A DNA stretch of 64,000 bases from NCBI RefSeq assembly GCF_022024115.1, contig NZ_CP091792.1:2542001-2606000 (forward strand). The letters are read 5' to 3'. The position numbers were made by a program, and so were the translations under genes. Position 1 is the first letter of the stretch. Every line of letters begins with the position of its first letter. Positions 41,288-49,286 of the stretch are shown in pieces. This DNA comes from Prevotella communis (GTDB lineage Bacteria; Bacteroidota; Bacteroidia; Bacteroidales; Bacteroidaceae). The notes beneath the pieces were generated by a model. It saw only the letters and a list, made by a program, of their open reading frames with translations, was not told the origin of the DNA and ran no database searches.

Positions 41288-42459
41288 AGAATACTGACGA
41301 ACTACAGGTGCTTGGTAGTGACACCAAACAAAAAAGCTGGAAATGGATAGCCGTTGTTGTAAGTGTGATTCTACTGGCAATTGCTTGTCTTTTATATAAT
41401 AGGTGTAGCTCTACAGATCGTTCCTTACCGATGACTCAGGAAGGATCTACCATTTCACCTGCATTACAATACGTTGCAGACTCATTGCTACAGGATAAGC
41501 TAAAAGAAATAAACGGCCTGCAAGGTCAGGTAATTATCATGAATGTTCAGACAGGTGAGGTTCTTGCTATGGTTGGTCGTGAGCGTGACTATGAAGGAGA
41601 GTTTCAGCCTTGTAAGAATTTTGCCTATCAGCAGGAACAAGGTTCTTTGGTAAAGACTGCGTCACTTCTTGTCGCATTGGAAACTGGGAAGGTCACATTA
41701 GATGATGTCGTAGATACAAAAGATGGTGTCTGGATAATTGATGATGACAGAACATTGAGAGACCACAATTGGCGAAGAGGTGGATATGGCTTGATGACAC
41801 TGGAACGTGCCTTGGAGGTCAGTTCAAATATCGGAATAAGTAAGACCATCTGGAATTTGTTTAAAGGTCACGAACAAGATTATTTCAACAAATTTGACTC
41901 TATGAATTATGGACAACCTGACAGCATTGTTGGAATAGAAAACTTAAGTCCAACATCCTATCATACTCCCAAAGACTCCGATTGGATAAACAAGGATATT
42001 ATTTGGAGCTCTATAGGTTACAATCGGAAAATGGCAGCAATACAAATGCTGACTTTTTATAATGCCATCGCTAATAATGGAAAGATGGTGAAGCCAACGT
42101 TACAGCCTGGGATTACAAAGGTGATAAATGAACAGATTGCTAGCAGAAAGAATATTGAATCAATACAGCAAGCATTAGAGCATGTTGTTAGTCAAGGCTT
42201 GGGGAAACTTGCTGGCAGTAAACGCATAAAAGTTGCAGGAAAGACAGGCACAACACAGGTAGGAGAATACTATGAAGGAGAGAATACTGTCTCAGAATAT
42301 CACCTTGCATTCTGTGGCTACTTCCCTGCTGATAAACCTAAATACAGCATGATTGTAAGTCTGAATAAGCTCGGACTACCTGCAAGTGGTGGCGCAATGG
42401 CTGGTGAGGCTTTTCATAATATCGTTGAATGGATGATTGATAACGAAATGATAAAATAA
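41284..42459 (+). CDS. Membrane-anchored penicillin-binding transpeptidase
   Basis: 391 residues: one N-terminal membrane helix (WIAVVVSVILLAIACLL), a short linker and a class-B-like transpeptidase domain with all three active-site motifs, S121-x-x-K, S180-S-N and K320-T-G. The dimerisation domain of ordinary class B PBPs is missing, so it is much shorter than FtsI (about 600). It should cross-link peptidoglycan or act as a beta-lactam-binding sensor. It is translationally coupled to the LytTR gene. Confidence 0.85.
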   Translation: MKNTDELQVLGSDTKQKSWKWIAVVVSVILLAIACLLYNRCSSTDRSLPMTQEGSTISPALQYVADSLLQDKLKEINGLQGQVIIMNVQTGEVLAMVGRERDYEGEFQPCKNFAYQQEQGSLVKTASLLVALETGKVTLDDVVDTKDGVWIIDDDRTLRDHNWRRGGYGLMTLERALEVSSNIGISKTIWNLFKGHEQDYFNKFDSMNYGQPDSIVGIENLSPTSYHTPKDSDWINKDIIWSSIGYNRKMAAIQMLTFYNAIANNGKMVKPTLQPGITKVINEQIASRKNIESIQQALEHVVSQGLGKLAGSKRIKVAGKTGTTQVGEYYEGENTVSEYHLAFCGYFPADKPKYSMIVSLNKLGLPASGGAMAGEAFHNIVEWMIDNEMIK

Positions 42460-42463
42460 AACT

Positions 42464-42811
42464 ATGGTGAACGATACGATTGTAAACGCAAGGAACTTTT
42501 CGGATAGGTTCTGTAATGAGGTTATACTTTTCAGCAACGACTTCGCACGCGACCTCGGTGTTACATACGGGGAACTATGGGCTGGGATAACTATCTTCGT
42601 AGTATTTATGATAGTGTTCTACAACGCTATGCTGTTGCTCTCATTGTACTGTCCCAAGCTAAAGAAAACTATCAAATACACTTACTGGACTATACACGGG
42701 CTTATTGTCCTATTTCTCTTTTTCATCTTTTTATTGATTGGTGTGGCTGCTAGGGCTGATAATGAATTAGGCAGACCATTCATTGGCACAAAGGAAATAA
42801 TCATCAAATAA
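42464..42811 (+). CDS. Small membrane protein
   Basis: 115 residues with two hydrophobic helices (GITIFVVFMIVFYNAMLLLSLY and IHGLIVLFLFFIFLLIGVAA). I recognise no family. It starts 4 bases after the transpeptidase gene and precedes the muramidase gene, so it may assist export or placement of either; that is inference from position only. Confidence 0.6.
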   Translation: MVNDTIVNARNFSDRFCNEVILFSNDFARDLGVTYGELWAGITIFVVFMIVFYNAMLLLSLYCPKLKKTIKYTYWTIHGLIVLFLFFIFLLIGVAARADNELGRPFIGTKEIIIK

Positions 42812-42827
42812 TCAAAATGAACGACTT

Positions 42828-43493
42828 TTGAAGAAAAAACTACTTTGGATTATTTCAATTCTATTAGTCTTTTTGGCTATTTGGGGGCTGACAAAGTTTG
42901 ATCTACAGCAGAAGAGAACAGTCGATGGCATAGATCTTTCCCATCACAACACGGTTACTGACTGGGACAAGGTGAATGTGAAGTTTATCTATGCCAAAGC
43001 TACAGAGGGTAAATCTCACAAGGACAGTAAATACAATTCCTACAGGAAAAATGCAACGAAACGTGGGATACCTTTTGGAGCATATCACTTCCTCTCTACC
43101 AATGTGTCTGCTAAGAAACAGTTCCAGAACTTTAAGAACGCAGTACCAAAAGGCAGCACCACACTCATTCCCATGCTTGATATTGAAGGTAAACTTTCTA
43201 TATCAAATGACAATTTGCATGCTTTGGTTGGTGGTTGGATCAAGGAATGTCACGATTACTATGGGGTCTATCCACTGCTATACTTCAGTCCGTCTCATTA
43301 CAAAAGATTAATGGGGACTCCTAACTTCTGGAAGTGTCAGATATGGTTTGGAGCAATTGACTCCCGTTGGGATATAATAACATTCAATACAGCGAAGATT
43401 GTCCAGTTCAAAATGGATAAGGTCGATGGAATTTCAGGAAGGATTGACTGTAACCATCTGAACGGATCTCTGGATGATATAAAAATGAACTAG
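42828..43493 (+). CDS. GH25 muramidase (lysozyme) with membrane anchor
   Basis: 221 residues. After one N-terminal membrane helix (LLWIISILLVFLAIWGL) comes a GH25 domain: VDGIDLSHHNTVTDWDKV, FIYAKATEGKSHKDSKY, the catalytic LDIEG, and WFGAIDSRWDIITF. It cleaves the MurNAc-GlcNAc bond of peptidoglycan. No ATG is available in frame, so a TTG at 42828 is the probable start; an ATG at 42817 is in another frame and stops after four codons. Last gene of the operon. Confidence 0.8.
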   Translation: MKKKLLWIISILLVFLAIWGLTKFDLQQKRTVDGIDLSHHNTVTDWDKVNVKFIYAKATEGKSHKDSKYNSYRKNATKRGIPFGAYHFLSTNVSAKKQFQNFKNAVPKGSTTLIPMLDIEGKLSISNDNLHALVGGWIKECHDYYGVYPLLYFSPSHYKRLMGTPNFWKCQIWFGAIDSRWDIITFNTAKIVQFKMDKVDGISGRIDCNHLNGSLDDIKMN

Positions 43494-43530
43494 TGGCATT
43501 TTGAAGAAAATTCACCCTATATAGCTGAAA

Positions 43531-43593
43531 TCATGAAATGACTCGAGTGATTTCATGACTTGAGCTAACTAAATCGATGAATTCACTCGAGTG
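43531..43593. repeat. 22-bp phased palindrome array 1
   Basis: Palindrome centres at 43544.5 (ACTCGAGT), 43566.5 (GAGCTAACTA) and 43588.5 (CACTCGAGTG) are exactly 22 bases apart. The first is part of a longer 28-base palindrome (43531-43558) with one mismatch pair. ATTTTGGGGGTAT follows. Confidence 0.7.
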
Positions 43594-43614
43594 AAGATTT
43601 TGGGGGTATGAATA

Positions 43615-43660
43615 CATTAAACATGAAACATTAAACATGAAACATTAAACATTAAACATT
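43615..43660. repeat. ACATTAAACATGA tandem repeat
   Basis: A string of ACATTAAAC and ACATGAAAC units, a short slippage-type repeat. Confidence 0.8.
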
Positions 43661-43698
43661 GAAATTATGACTCGAAATTTTGGGGTTAGAAAGAGAAA

Positions 43699-43753
43699 CG
43701 TCGTTTCTCGATGAGCAACTCGTCGTTTCTCTGTCAGAGATACGACGTTATGG
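43699..43753. repeat. 22-bp phased array 2
   Basis: CGTCGTTTCTC at 43699 and 43721, then the diverged CGACGTTATGG at 43743: 22-base spacing again. The first unit is part of the palindrome GAAACGTCGTTTC. ATTTTGGGGTTA precedes it. Confidence 0.65.
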
Positions 43754-43840
43754 TCATTCGTGTAGCATCGCAGACAAAAATATCCATGAATAATTCAAGT
43801 AAGACAAAAAAGTAAACAAAAAACGGGCATTAAAAATGGC

Positions 43841-43916
43841 TCGTTAACTTAATTAATCGTTTGAGTTAACTCGATACATGATTTGAGTTAACTCAATCGA
43901 TGATATGAGTTAACTC
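43841..43916. repeat. 22-bp phased palindrome array 3 upstream of the MATE gene
   Basis: GAGTTAACTC occurs at 43863, 43885 and 43907, exactly 22 bases apart, and a diverged unit (TCGTTAACTT) at 43841. ATTTTAAGGGGTAT follows, like array 1. No gene lies in 43494-44097. Confidence 0.8.
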
Positions 43917-43993
43917 ATATTTTAAGGGGTATTTGGGAAATAAAAAAAATATCTTACAAAGCAACCTGATTACGTGCATTTCGCCTGCTTATT

Positions 43994-44080
43994 CGTACCT
44001 TTGAGCTGTCGCTCTAAGGTACTCACGTTCGAAAAAACACAAATAAATTTGCTTTTTTACTCACTTAATCGTACCTTTGC
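43994..44080 (+). promoter_or_regulatory. Composite promoter module upstream of the MATE gene (module B)
   Basis: A first -7-like TACCTTTG (43996-44003) is followed by a hairpin (GTACCTT-T-GAGC/GCTC-T-AAGGTAC), CGAAAAAACACAAATAAATTTG and a second promoter with TACCTTTGC at 44072-44080. Closely matches 472-555. Confidence 0.75.
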
Positions 44081-44097
44081 AGCTCAAAATAAAAGGC

Positions 44098-45435
44098 ATG
44101 GCTGAACAATCCCTGAAAAGACAACTGAAAGTGCTCACCATACCAGTGTTTATCGAGATGGCACTGGTGATGCTGCTGGGTGCCGTGGACACCGTGATGC
44201 TGAGTCGCTATAGCGACAACAGCGTGGCCGCGGTGGGACTGGACAACCAGTTGATATCACTGGTATTCCTAGTGTATCAGTTCTTCTCGATGGGTGCCGC
44301 CATCCTCTGTGCACAGTATATCGGTGCCGGACTGAGGAAGCGACTGGTGCAGGTGGTGGGCATGGCGCTGGTGGTGAACCTGATGCTGGGAATGGGCGTG
44401 AGCGCCCTACTCTACTTCAAAGCGGAGGCCCTGCTACAACTGATGGGACTAAGACCAGAACTGATGGGCGATGGCGTGGTGTATCTGAAGATAACAGGTG
44501 CGCTGTCGTTCTTCCAGGCCCTGTCGCTCACCTTCTCGGCCTCGCTACGCAGTGCCGACAAGGTGGTGTATCCGATGGTGGTGACGGGTATCGTGAACGT
44601 GCTGAACATCATTGGCAACTATGCCCTGATATTCGGACGCCTGGGCTGTCCGCAACTGGGTGTAGAGGGTGCCGCCATTGCTACTGCCGCGAGCAGGGCC
44701 GTGGCTATGGTGCTGCTTGCCGCCATCCATTTCAAGGTACACATACCACGTTTCCCCCTGAGCTATTTCCGTCCGATGCCCTGGCAGGAACTGGGAAACC
44801 TGCTGAGGATTGGTGTGCCAGCCATGAGCGAGAACATCTCCTATAGTCTGTCGCAGGTGGTGATCACCTATTTTATTAATCAGATCAGCAATGAGGCACT
44901 GGCTGCCCGCACCTACTGCTTCAACATGATTACCTTCGTATTCCTGTTTTGCATCAGCATCACACAGGGCGGCGGCATACTGGTGGGACACCTCGTGGGC
45001 CAACAGCGGCATCAGGCGGCCTACGTGCTGGGCAACTATTTCTTCCGCTGGTCCATGATTATCACGCTGACAGGCTCGGCCCTGCTGGCACTGTCGGGAC
45101 GCGGCGTGCTCAGCGCCTTTACGGACAACGAGGAGATTATCGCCATGGGCGTATGGGTGTTTGTGGTGGATTTCTTCCTGGAGATAGGACGCACGTCAAA
45201 CATCTTTGCCGTGGGCACCCTGCGCGCTACGGGTGATGCCATCTATCCCGTGGTGATAGGCATCATCTTCCAGTGGAGCATCGCCGTGGGGCTGAGTTAT
45301 GTCATCGGCATCCCCCTGGGCTACGGACTGGTGGGTATGTGGATAGGCTTTGCCCTCGACGAGAATATACGCGGCATCATCCTGATGCGCCGCTGGCGCT
45401 CAGGAAAATGGCGCGACAAAGGATTTGTGAAGTAA
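44098..45435 (+). CDS. MATE-family multidrug/sodium exporter
   Basis: A 445-residue membrane protein with about twelve helices; MLLGAVDTVMLSRYSDNSVA and GVPAMSENISYSLSQVVITY are the usual MATE start-of-half sequences, the second repeat beginning near residue 235. It exchanges a cation gradient for drug-like or metabolite substrates. ATG at 44098 is set by the promoter. A conserved hypothetical gene follows 14 bases later. Confidence 0.9.
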   Translation: MAEQSLKRQLKVLTIPVFIEMALVMLLGAVDTVMLSRYSDNSVAAVGLDNQLISLVFLVYQFFSMGAAILCAQYIGAGLRKRLVQVVGMALVVNLMLGMGVSALLYFKAEALLQLMGLRPELMGDGVVYLKITGALSFFQALSLTFSASLRSADKVVYPMVVTGIVNVLNIIGNYALIFGRLGCPQLGVEGAAIATAASRAVAMVLLAAIHFKVHIPRFPLSYFRPMPWQELGNLLRIGVPAMSENISYSLSQVVITYFINQISNEALAARTYCFNMITFVFLFCISITQGGGILVGHLVGQQRHQAAYVLGNYFFRWSMIITLTGSALLALSGRGVLSAFTDNEEIIAMGVWVFVVDFFLEIGRTSNIFAVGTLRATGDAIYPVVIGIIFQWSIAVGLSYVIGIPLGYGLVGMWIGFALDENIRGIILMRRWRSGKWRDKGFVK

Positions 45436-45449
45436 AAAACAATAAAGAT

Positions 45450-45980
45450 ATGGAGCAATTTGAGCAACAACTGAACAACGACCTGCATCAGTATCTGCTG
45501 AGCCTGGACGAGGTGGACGACAGACAGCCGGAATGTCCTGATGTAGAGGAGAAATGGGAGACGATAGCCAAGGCTTATCTGCCCGACGGCATCCGTGAGT
45601 TCCAGGATTTCCCCTCGGCCTCACTGGGCTGGATGATGTATATCGGTCTGGCCGTGGCCAAGATGTGGGACACGGAATGGGAGATCTACGGAAACATAGA
45701 GGACCTCTATGCCTATATGCGCGACAAGCGTGGCTATGACGCGATGGACGAATACATCCGCGAGGAGATACTGCTGCTGAAGGGCGATGACTACAAGCAG
45801 CTGGAGAACCTGGTGGGCGAGTGTGCCTCACGCGTCCATAACGCCCTGGTGCACCAGCATCTGGAGCCAGGCACAAAGGCGGCTTTCAACGGTTTCGTGA
45901 GCTGTCTGCACCAACTGTACCTGATGGGTGCTGCCATCCAACTGAAACGGATGGGCTATCACATGACAAAAATGAATTAA
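45450..45980 (+). CDS. Conserved Bacteroidales hypothetical protein
   Basis: 176 residues beginning MEQFEQQLNNDLHQYLLSLD; the frame is open upstream but that part overlaps the MATE gene. Soluble, acidic and helical, with SASLGWMMYIGLAVAKMWDT as a conserved-looking core. I know the type from Bacteroidales genomes but no function. It lies 14 bases after the MATE gene and 8 bases before the Nudix gene, so all three are probably cotranscribed. Confidence 0.75.
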   Translation: MEQFEQQLNNDLHQYLLSLDEVDDRQPECPDVEEKWETIAKAYLPDGIREFQDFPSASLGWMMYIGLAVAKMWDTEWEIYGNIEDLYAYMRDKRGYDAMDEYIREEILLLKGDDYKQLENLVGECASRVHNALVHQHLEPGTKAAFNGFVSCLHQLYLMGAAIQLKRMGYHMTKMN

Positions 45981-45988
45981 GACATATC

Positions 45989-46501
45989 ATGGATAATCTG
46001 GAAGAGAAATTCCCGCTGGTCGACGAGGAAGGACGCGTGATTGGCTCGGCCACGCGAGGCGAGTGTCATAACGGATCACGACTGTTGCACCCCGTAGTGC
46101 ACCTGCATGTGTTTAACTCTGCTGGCGACATCTACCTGCAGAAGCGCCCTGAATGGAAAGACATACAGCCAGGGAAATGGGATACGGCCGTAGGCGGACA
46201 CATGGACTACGGCGAGACACCGGAGCAGGCCCTGCGCCGCGAGGTGAGCGAGGAACTGGGCATCACGGATTTCGTGCCTGAGTTTGTAGACAAATATGTG
46301 TTCGACAGTAAGCGCGAACGGGAACTGGTCTACGTAAACCGCACCACCTACGACGGACCTGTGCGTCCCTCTGCAGAGGAACTGGACGGCGGACGCTTCT
46401 GGACCATGCAGGAGATAAAAGAGGCGATGGGAAAGGAGATTCTGACCCCGAATTTCGAGAGCGAGTTCAGACGCTGTTTCCCGGATATGGCCTGCCATTA
46501 A
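45989..46501 (+). CDS. Nudix hydrolase
   Basis: 170 residues. The Nudix box reads GGHMDYGETPEQALRREVSE, then ELGI: the full GX5EX7REUXEEXGU pattern for Mg-dependent diphosphate hydrolysis. The N-terminal part (EKFPLVDEEGRVIGSATRGE) and the LHPVVHLHVFNSAGDIYLQK segment resemble the IDI-like Nudix group (YfcD type). The exact substrate is open. Last gene of the MATE operon; a strong terminator follows. Confidence 0.9.
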   Translation: MDNLEEKFPLVDEEGRVIGSATRGECHNGSRLLHPVVHLHVFNSAGDIYLQKRPEWKDIQPGKWDTAVGGHMDYGETPEQALRREVSEELGITDFVPEFVDKYVFDSKRERELVYVNRTTYDGPVRPSAEELDGGRFWTMQEIKEAMGKEILTPNFESEFRRCFPDMACH

Positions 46502-46546
46502 GCCCAAAACATGTGCCATTAGGCCCAGATTCATACCATTCATCAC

Positions 46547-46594
46547 AAAAGGTTGCAGATTATCCCAGAAATTTGGAGGAGTCTGCAACCTTTT
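46547..46594 (+). terminator. Terminator of the MATE-Nudix operon
   Basis: AAAAGGTTGCAGA (46547-46559) pairs perfectly with TCTGCAACCTTTT (46582-46594) and continues into TT. The next promoter's -7 TAATTTTGC (46596-46604) begins directly after it. Confidence 0.85.
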
Positions 46595-46632
46595 TTAATT
46601 TTGCACCGTCAAATTATTAAACGCATGAAGTT

Positions 46633-47184
46633 ATGAAACTGAGAACGATTATTGGATTATTGCTGATTGTGGCCGGCGGATGGAAGCTGGCCAACATGTG
46701 GAACATCGTAGACAATGACTGGCTGTGGAGTCAGCCCTGGACCGTCTACGTAGCCCCGGTCCTGCTGCTATACGTGGGTGCGGGTACCATAGTAAACAGT
46801 TTCCGCAAGGATCCCGACCAGTGGTTGCGCCGCCCCCTGCCTATCAACGAAGACGGCAAGCGCATCAATTGCAGCGTGCACTATGGAGGCGATGAGTATA
46901 TCTATCATGGCGAGAGTTTCCACGGTGCCCGTCTGGATGCTTTCTGTGGCGGCATCCGCATGGACCTGCGTGAGGCCACCATCACGGAAGATGAGGAGAT
47001 AGAGATCTGCACTTTCTGCGGCGGCATCGAACTATTTGTGCCAAAAACGGTGAACGTGGTGGTGAAGAGCCGTTCATTTATTGGTGCCGTAGGCAATCAC
47101 GCCGCACGCATCGTGGACCCCAAGGCTCCCTGTCTGCATATCATTGCCGACAATTTCCTGGGAGGAGTGGATATAAAAAATTGA
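46633..47184 (+). CDS. LiaF-like membrane protein
   Basis: 183 residues: two N-terminal hydrophobic helices (TIIGLLLIVAGGWKLANM and WTVYVAPVLLLYVGAGTIV) and a C-terminal beta-rich domain (FHGARLDAFCGGIRMDLREA, EIEICTFCGGIELFVPKTVN) of the cell-wall-active-antibiotics-response type. LiaF modulates envelope-stress sensing in Firmicutes; here a sigma factor gene follows about 65 bases downstream. Function in Bacteroidales not established. Confidence 0.75.
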   Translation: MKLRTIIGLLLIVAGGWKLANMWNIVDNDWLWSQPWTVYVAPVLLLYVGAGTIVNSFRKDPDQWLRRPLPINEDGKRINCSVHYGGDEYIYHGESFHGARLDAFCGGIRMDLREATITEDEEIEICTFCGGIELFVPKTVNVVVKSRSFIGAVGNHAARIVDPKAPCLHIIADNFLGGVDIKN

Positions 47185-47249
47185 AAAAAAATTCTGTTTT
47201 TCTGTAATAAATTAGTTGTTCCTACGTCTAAAGTATAAAATCGGATTTA

Positions 47250-47726
47250 ATGATGAAACAAGAAGAAGAGATTTTCGCCCGATTGGTGAGGGAGCATAAG
47301 AGCACCATCTACACCGTGTGCTACATGTTCTCGAAAGATGAGGATGAGGTTCAGGACCTCTTCCAGGAGACACTTATCAACATGTGGAAGGGCATGGGTG
47401 GCTTTCGTGAGGAGAGCAAGATAGACACATGGATATACCGTGTGGCCCTGAACACCTGTCTGACACAGGAGCGCAAGAAGAAGCGCGAGGTGAAGAAGGT
47501 GCCTCTGAACATGGACGTCAACTTCTTTGAAGACAATGACGCCAATGCCAAGCAGGCGCGCATACTGCATCAGCGCATCAGCCAGCTGGCCTATGTGGAC
47601 AGGGCCCTGGTGATGCTATGGCTCGACGGTATGAGCTACGATGAGATTGGTGCCGTGGTGGGCATCAGTGCGCAGAACGTGGCTGTGAAGCTCTTCAGAA
47701 TCAAGGAACAACTAAAAAAGATGTAA
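47250..47726 (+). CDS. ECF-type RNA polymerase sigma factor
   Basis: 158 residues with region 2 (LVREHKSTIYTVCYMFSKDE, DLFQETLINMWKGM) and region 4 (ALVMLWLDGMSYDEIGAVVG, ISAQNVAVKLFRIKEQLKKM). It should direct polymerase to a small regulon. The following 192-residue membrane protein, 3 bases downstream, occupies the place of an anti-sigma factor although it has no recognised FecR- or zinc-type domain. Confidence 0.9.
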   Translation: MMKQEEEIFARLVREHKSTIYTVCYMFSKDEDEVQDLFQETLINMWKGMGGFREESKIDTWIYRVALNTCLTQERKKKREVKKVPLNMDVNFFEDNDANAKQARILHQRISQLAYVDRALVMLWLDGMSYDEIGAVVGISAQNVAVKLFRIKEQLKKM

Positions 47727-47729
47727 TAT

Positions 47730-48308
47730 ATGGAAGAACAGTATTTCAACGAAATGCGCCAGCAAATGGCGGCACTCAAGGAACAGCTGGACAAGCAGGA
47801 GATTGTCAGCGACCGCCTGATTCGCGAAATCATGAAGGCCAAGAAGAAGGACATCAACAGCACGAAGAATGTGTGTTATGTCTGCGTTGTTATCGCCTTC
47901 ATCTGCTTCCCGCTCAACTCCCTCACGGAGACATGGAGCTGGACCTTCACGGCAGTCACGGCACTGATGCTTATCTTCTGTCTGGCAGCAACGGAATATA
48001 TCCACCGTCCTGTGGATAAGTTGAACCTGATGACAACAGACCTGGCTACGGTGGCTCGCGTGATGGCAAAATTCAAGAAGCAGTACGACAACTGGCTGCA
48101 CTACGTCACACCAGCGCTGCTGATTCCCTGGATAACCTGGGCCTGCTATGAGTTTGCATGGAAGAGATGTCCGGAGGGCATGAACCCGCTATGGTTCACA
48201 CTGCCCATCCTCATCGGTGGAGGCATAGGCGGAGCCATTGGCTACTACTACCACTGCAAGGCTGTGAATGCTGCCAAGGATATCCTGAAGCAGATAGAAG
48301 AGAAATAA
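47730..48308 (+). CDS. Membrane protein cotranscribed with the sigma factor
   Basis: 192 residues: a soluble helical N-terminus (about 1-48; EEQYFNEMRQQMAALKEQLD) and four hydrophobic segments in two pairs (VCYVCVVIAFICFPL, FTAVTALMLIFCLAAT, PALLIPWITWACYEF, LPILIGGGIGGAIGYYY). The N-terminal helix facing the cytoplasm could hold the sigma factor; I recognise no known anti-sigma family. The gene is convergent with the LytTR membrane regulator. Confidence 0.65.
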   Translation: MEEQYFNEMRQQMAALKEQLDKQEIVSDRLIREIMKAKKKDINSTKNVCYVCVVIAFICFPLNSLTETWSWTFTAVTALMLIFCLAATEYIHRPVDKLNLMTTDLATVARVMAKFKKQYDNWLHYVTPALLIPWITWACYEFAWKRCPEGMNPLWFTLPILIGGGIGGAIGYYYHCKAVNAAKDILKQIEEK

Positions 48309-48314
48309 ATATTT

Positions 48315-49172
48315 TTACTGGACGCTTTTTATGGCTTCCTTGATCTGGGCCATATTACTGCGTGAAACGGGTATGTATTCGTGACTATGCTTGATAAGCA
48401 GTTGCATACTACCCGTTTTTGCTATGATCTGCTCTACTTGACAGAGGTTGACGAGGAAGGCACGATGACAACGCACAATCATGGGACAGGCCTGCAACTC
48501 GTCCTCCATCTGTTTGGAGGTGGCACGCAGCAAGTCATTCTTCACCACACCATCACAAAGATGGTACACCTTCACGTAATTACCCACGGTCTCGATATAC
48601 AGCAGGTTGGCAACCTGCAGGGTCACGGACTCATTGGTATTACCTGTCAGGGTGATGTCACCACGCTCCACAACCGTCTCCTCACGTTCCACCCTTGACA
48701 GCTGCTCGTTGAGCTGACGCGTCTCTTCCAGTTCTGCAGCCAGATAGCGACTGCGGTACTTGAAGCGCCAGTACAAGCCGATGGTAAAGGAACAGAAGGC
48801 CATGATGAGCAGGGTCTCAAAGAAATTACCCATGCTCAGACGGTTACCCTCTATATGACTGCTCATCACGAAATGACGATACAGGCAGATGGCGATGGTG
48901 ACGAGCACCGTATTGATAAGCTGGAACCACAGGTTGCGACGGATGATATAGCTGACGCCCCGTTTCAGCGAACGAGGCATCTTGACGATATACTTCAGGA
49001 TGATGTCGGTCAGCATACAGACACAGACGCCTACGCACCACAGCGCCAGCAGATGGGTATAGGCCTGCCACTGTCCATCGAGTCCAAAGGGTTTGAATAT
49101 AGCTAAGGTCAGTATCACAAACGTGGTACTGATAACCCTGGTGGTTAAGGTTTCTTTCCGTTCTTGTTTCAT
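48315..49172 (-). CDS. Membrane-anchored LytTR transcription regulator
   Basis: 285 residues: four hydrophobic helices in the first 140 (for example HLLALWCVGVCVCMLTDIIL and LINTVLVTIAICLY), a coiled linker (AAELEETRQLNEQLSRVERE), then a LytTR domain (VANLLYIETVGNYVKVYHLC, IVRCHRAFLVNLCQVEQII). This is a one-component membrane regulator. A minus-strand -7 TACTTTTGC (49188-49180) precedes it. Targets unknown; could it also read the repeat pairs at 38 and 41 kb? Not decidable here. Confidence 0.88.
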   Translation of the reverse strand: MKQERKETLTTRVISTTFVILTLAIFKPFGLDGQWQAYTHLLALWCVGVCVCMLTDIILKYIVKMPRSLKRGVSYIIRRNLWFQLINTVLVTIAICLYRHFVMSSHIEGNRLSMGNFFETLLIMAFCSFTIGLYWRFKYRSRYLAAELEETRQLNEQLSRVEREETVVERGDITLTGNTNESVTLQVANLLYIETVGNYVKVYHLCDGVVKNDLLRATSKQMEDELQACPMIVRCHRAFLVNLCQVEQIIAKTGSMQLLIKHSHEYIPVSRSNMAQIKEAIKSVQ

Positions 49173-49225
49173 ACGAAAGGCAAAAGTACAAAAAAAATAT
49201 CATACAACAATCATTTTACACACAA

Positions 49226-49266
49226 AAAAAATACTCTCGCACGATTTCTCGCACGAGAGTATTTTT
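49226..49266 (-). terminator. Terminator of the lipoprotein gene
   Basis: AAAAATACTCTCG (49226-49238) and CGAGAGTATTTTT (49254-49266) form a perfect 13-bp stem with T-runs on both strands. Confidence 0.85.
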
Positions 49267-49286
49267 ATGTAATCAAAGAATTGCTA

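Noticed and set aside
43531..43916. CRISPR array
   Set aside because: Units are palindromic operators with a 22-bp period and diverged sequence; there are no unique spacers of 30-40 bp and no cas genes.
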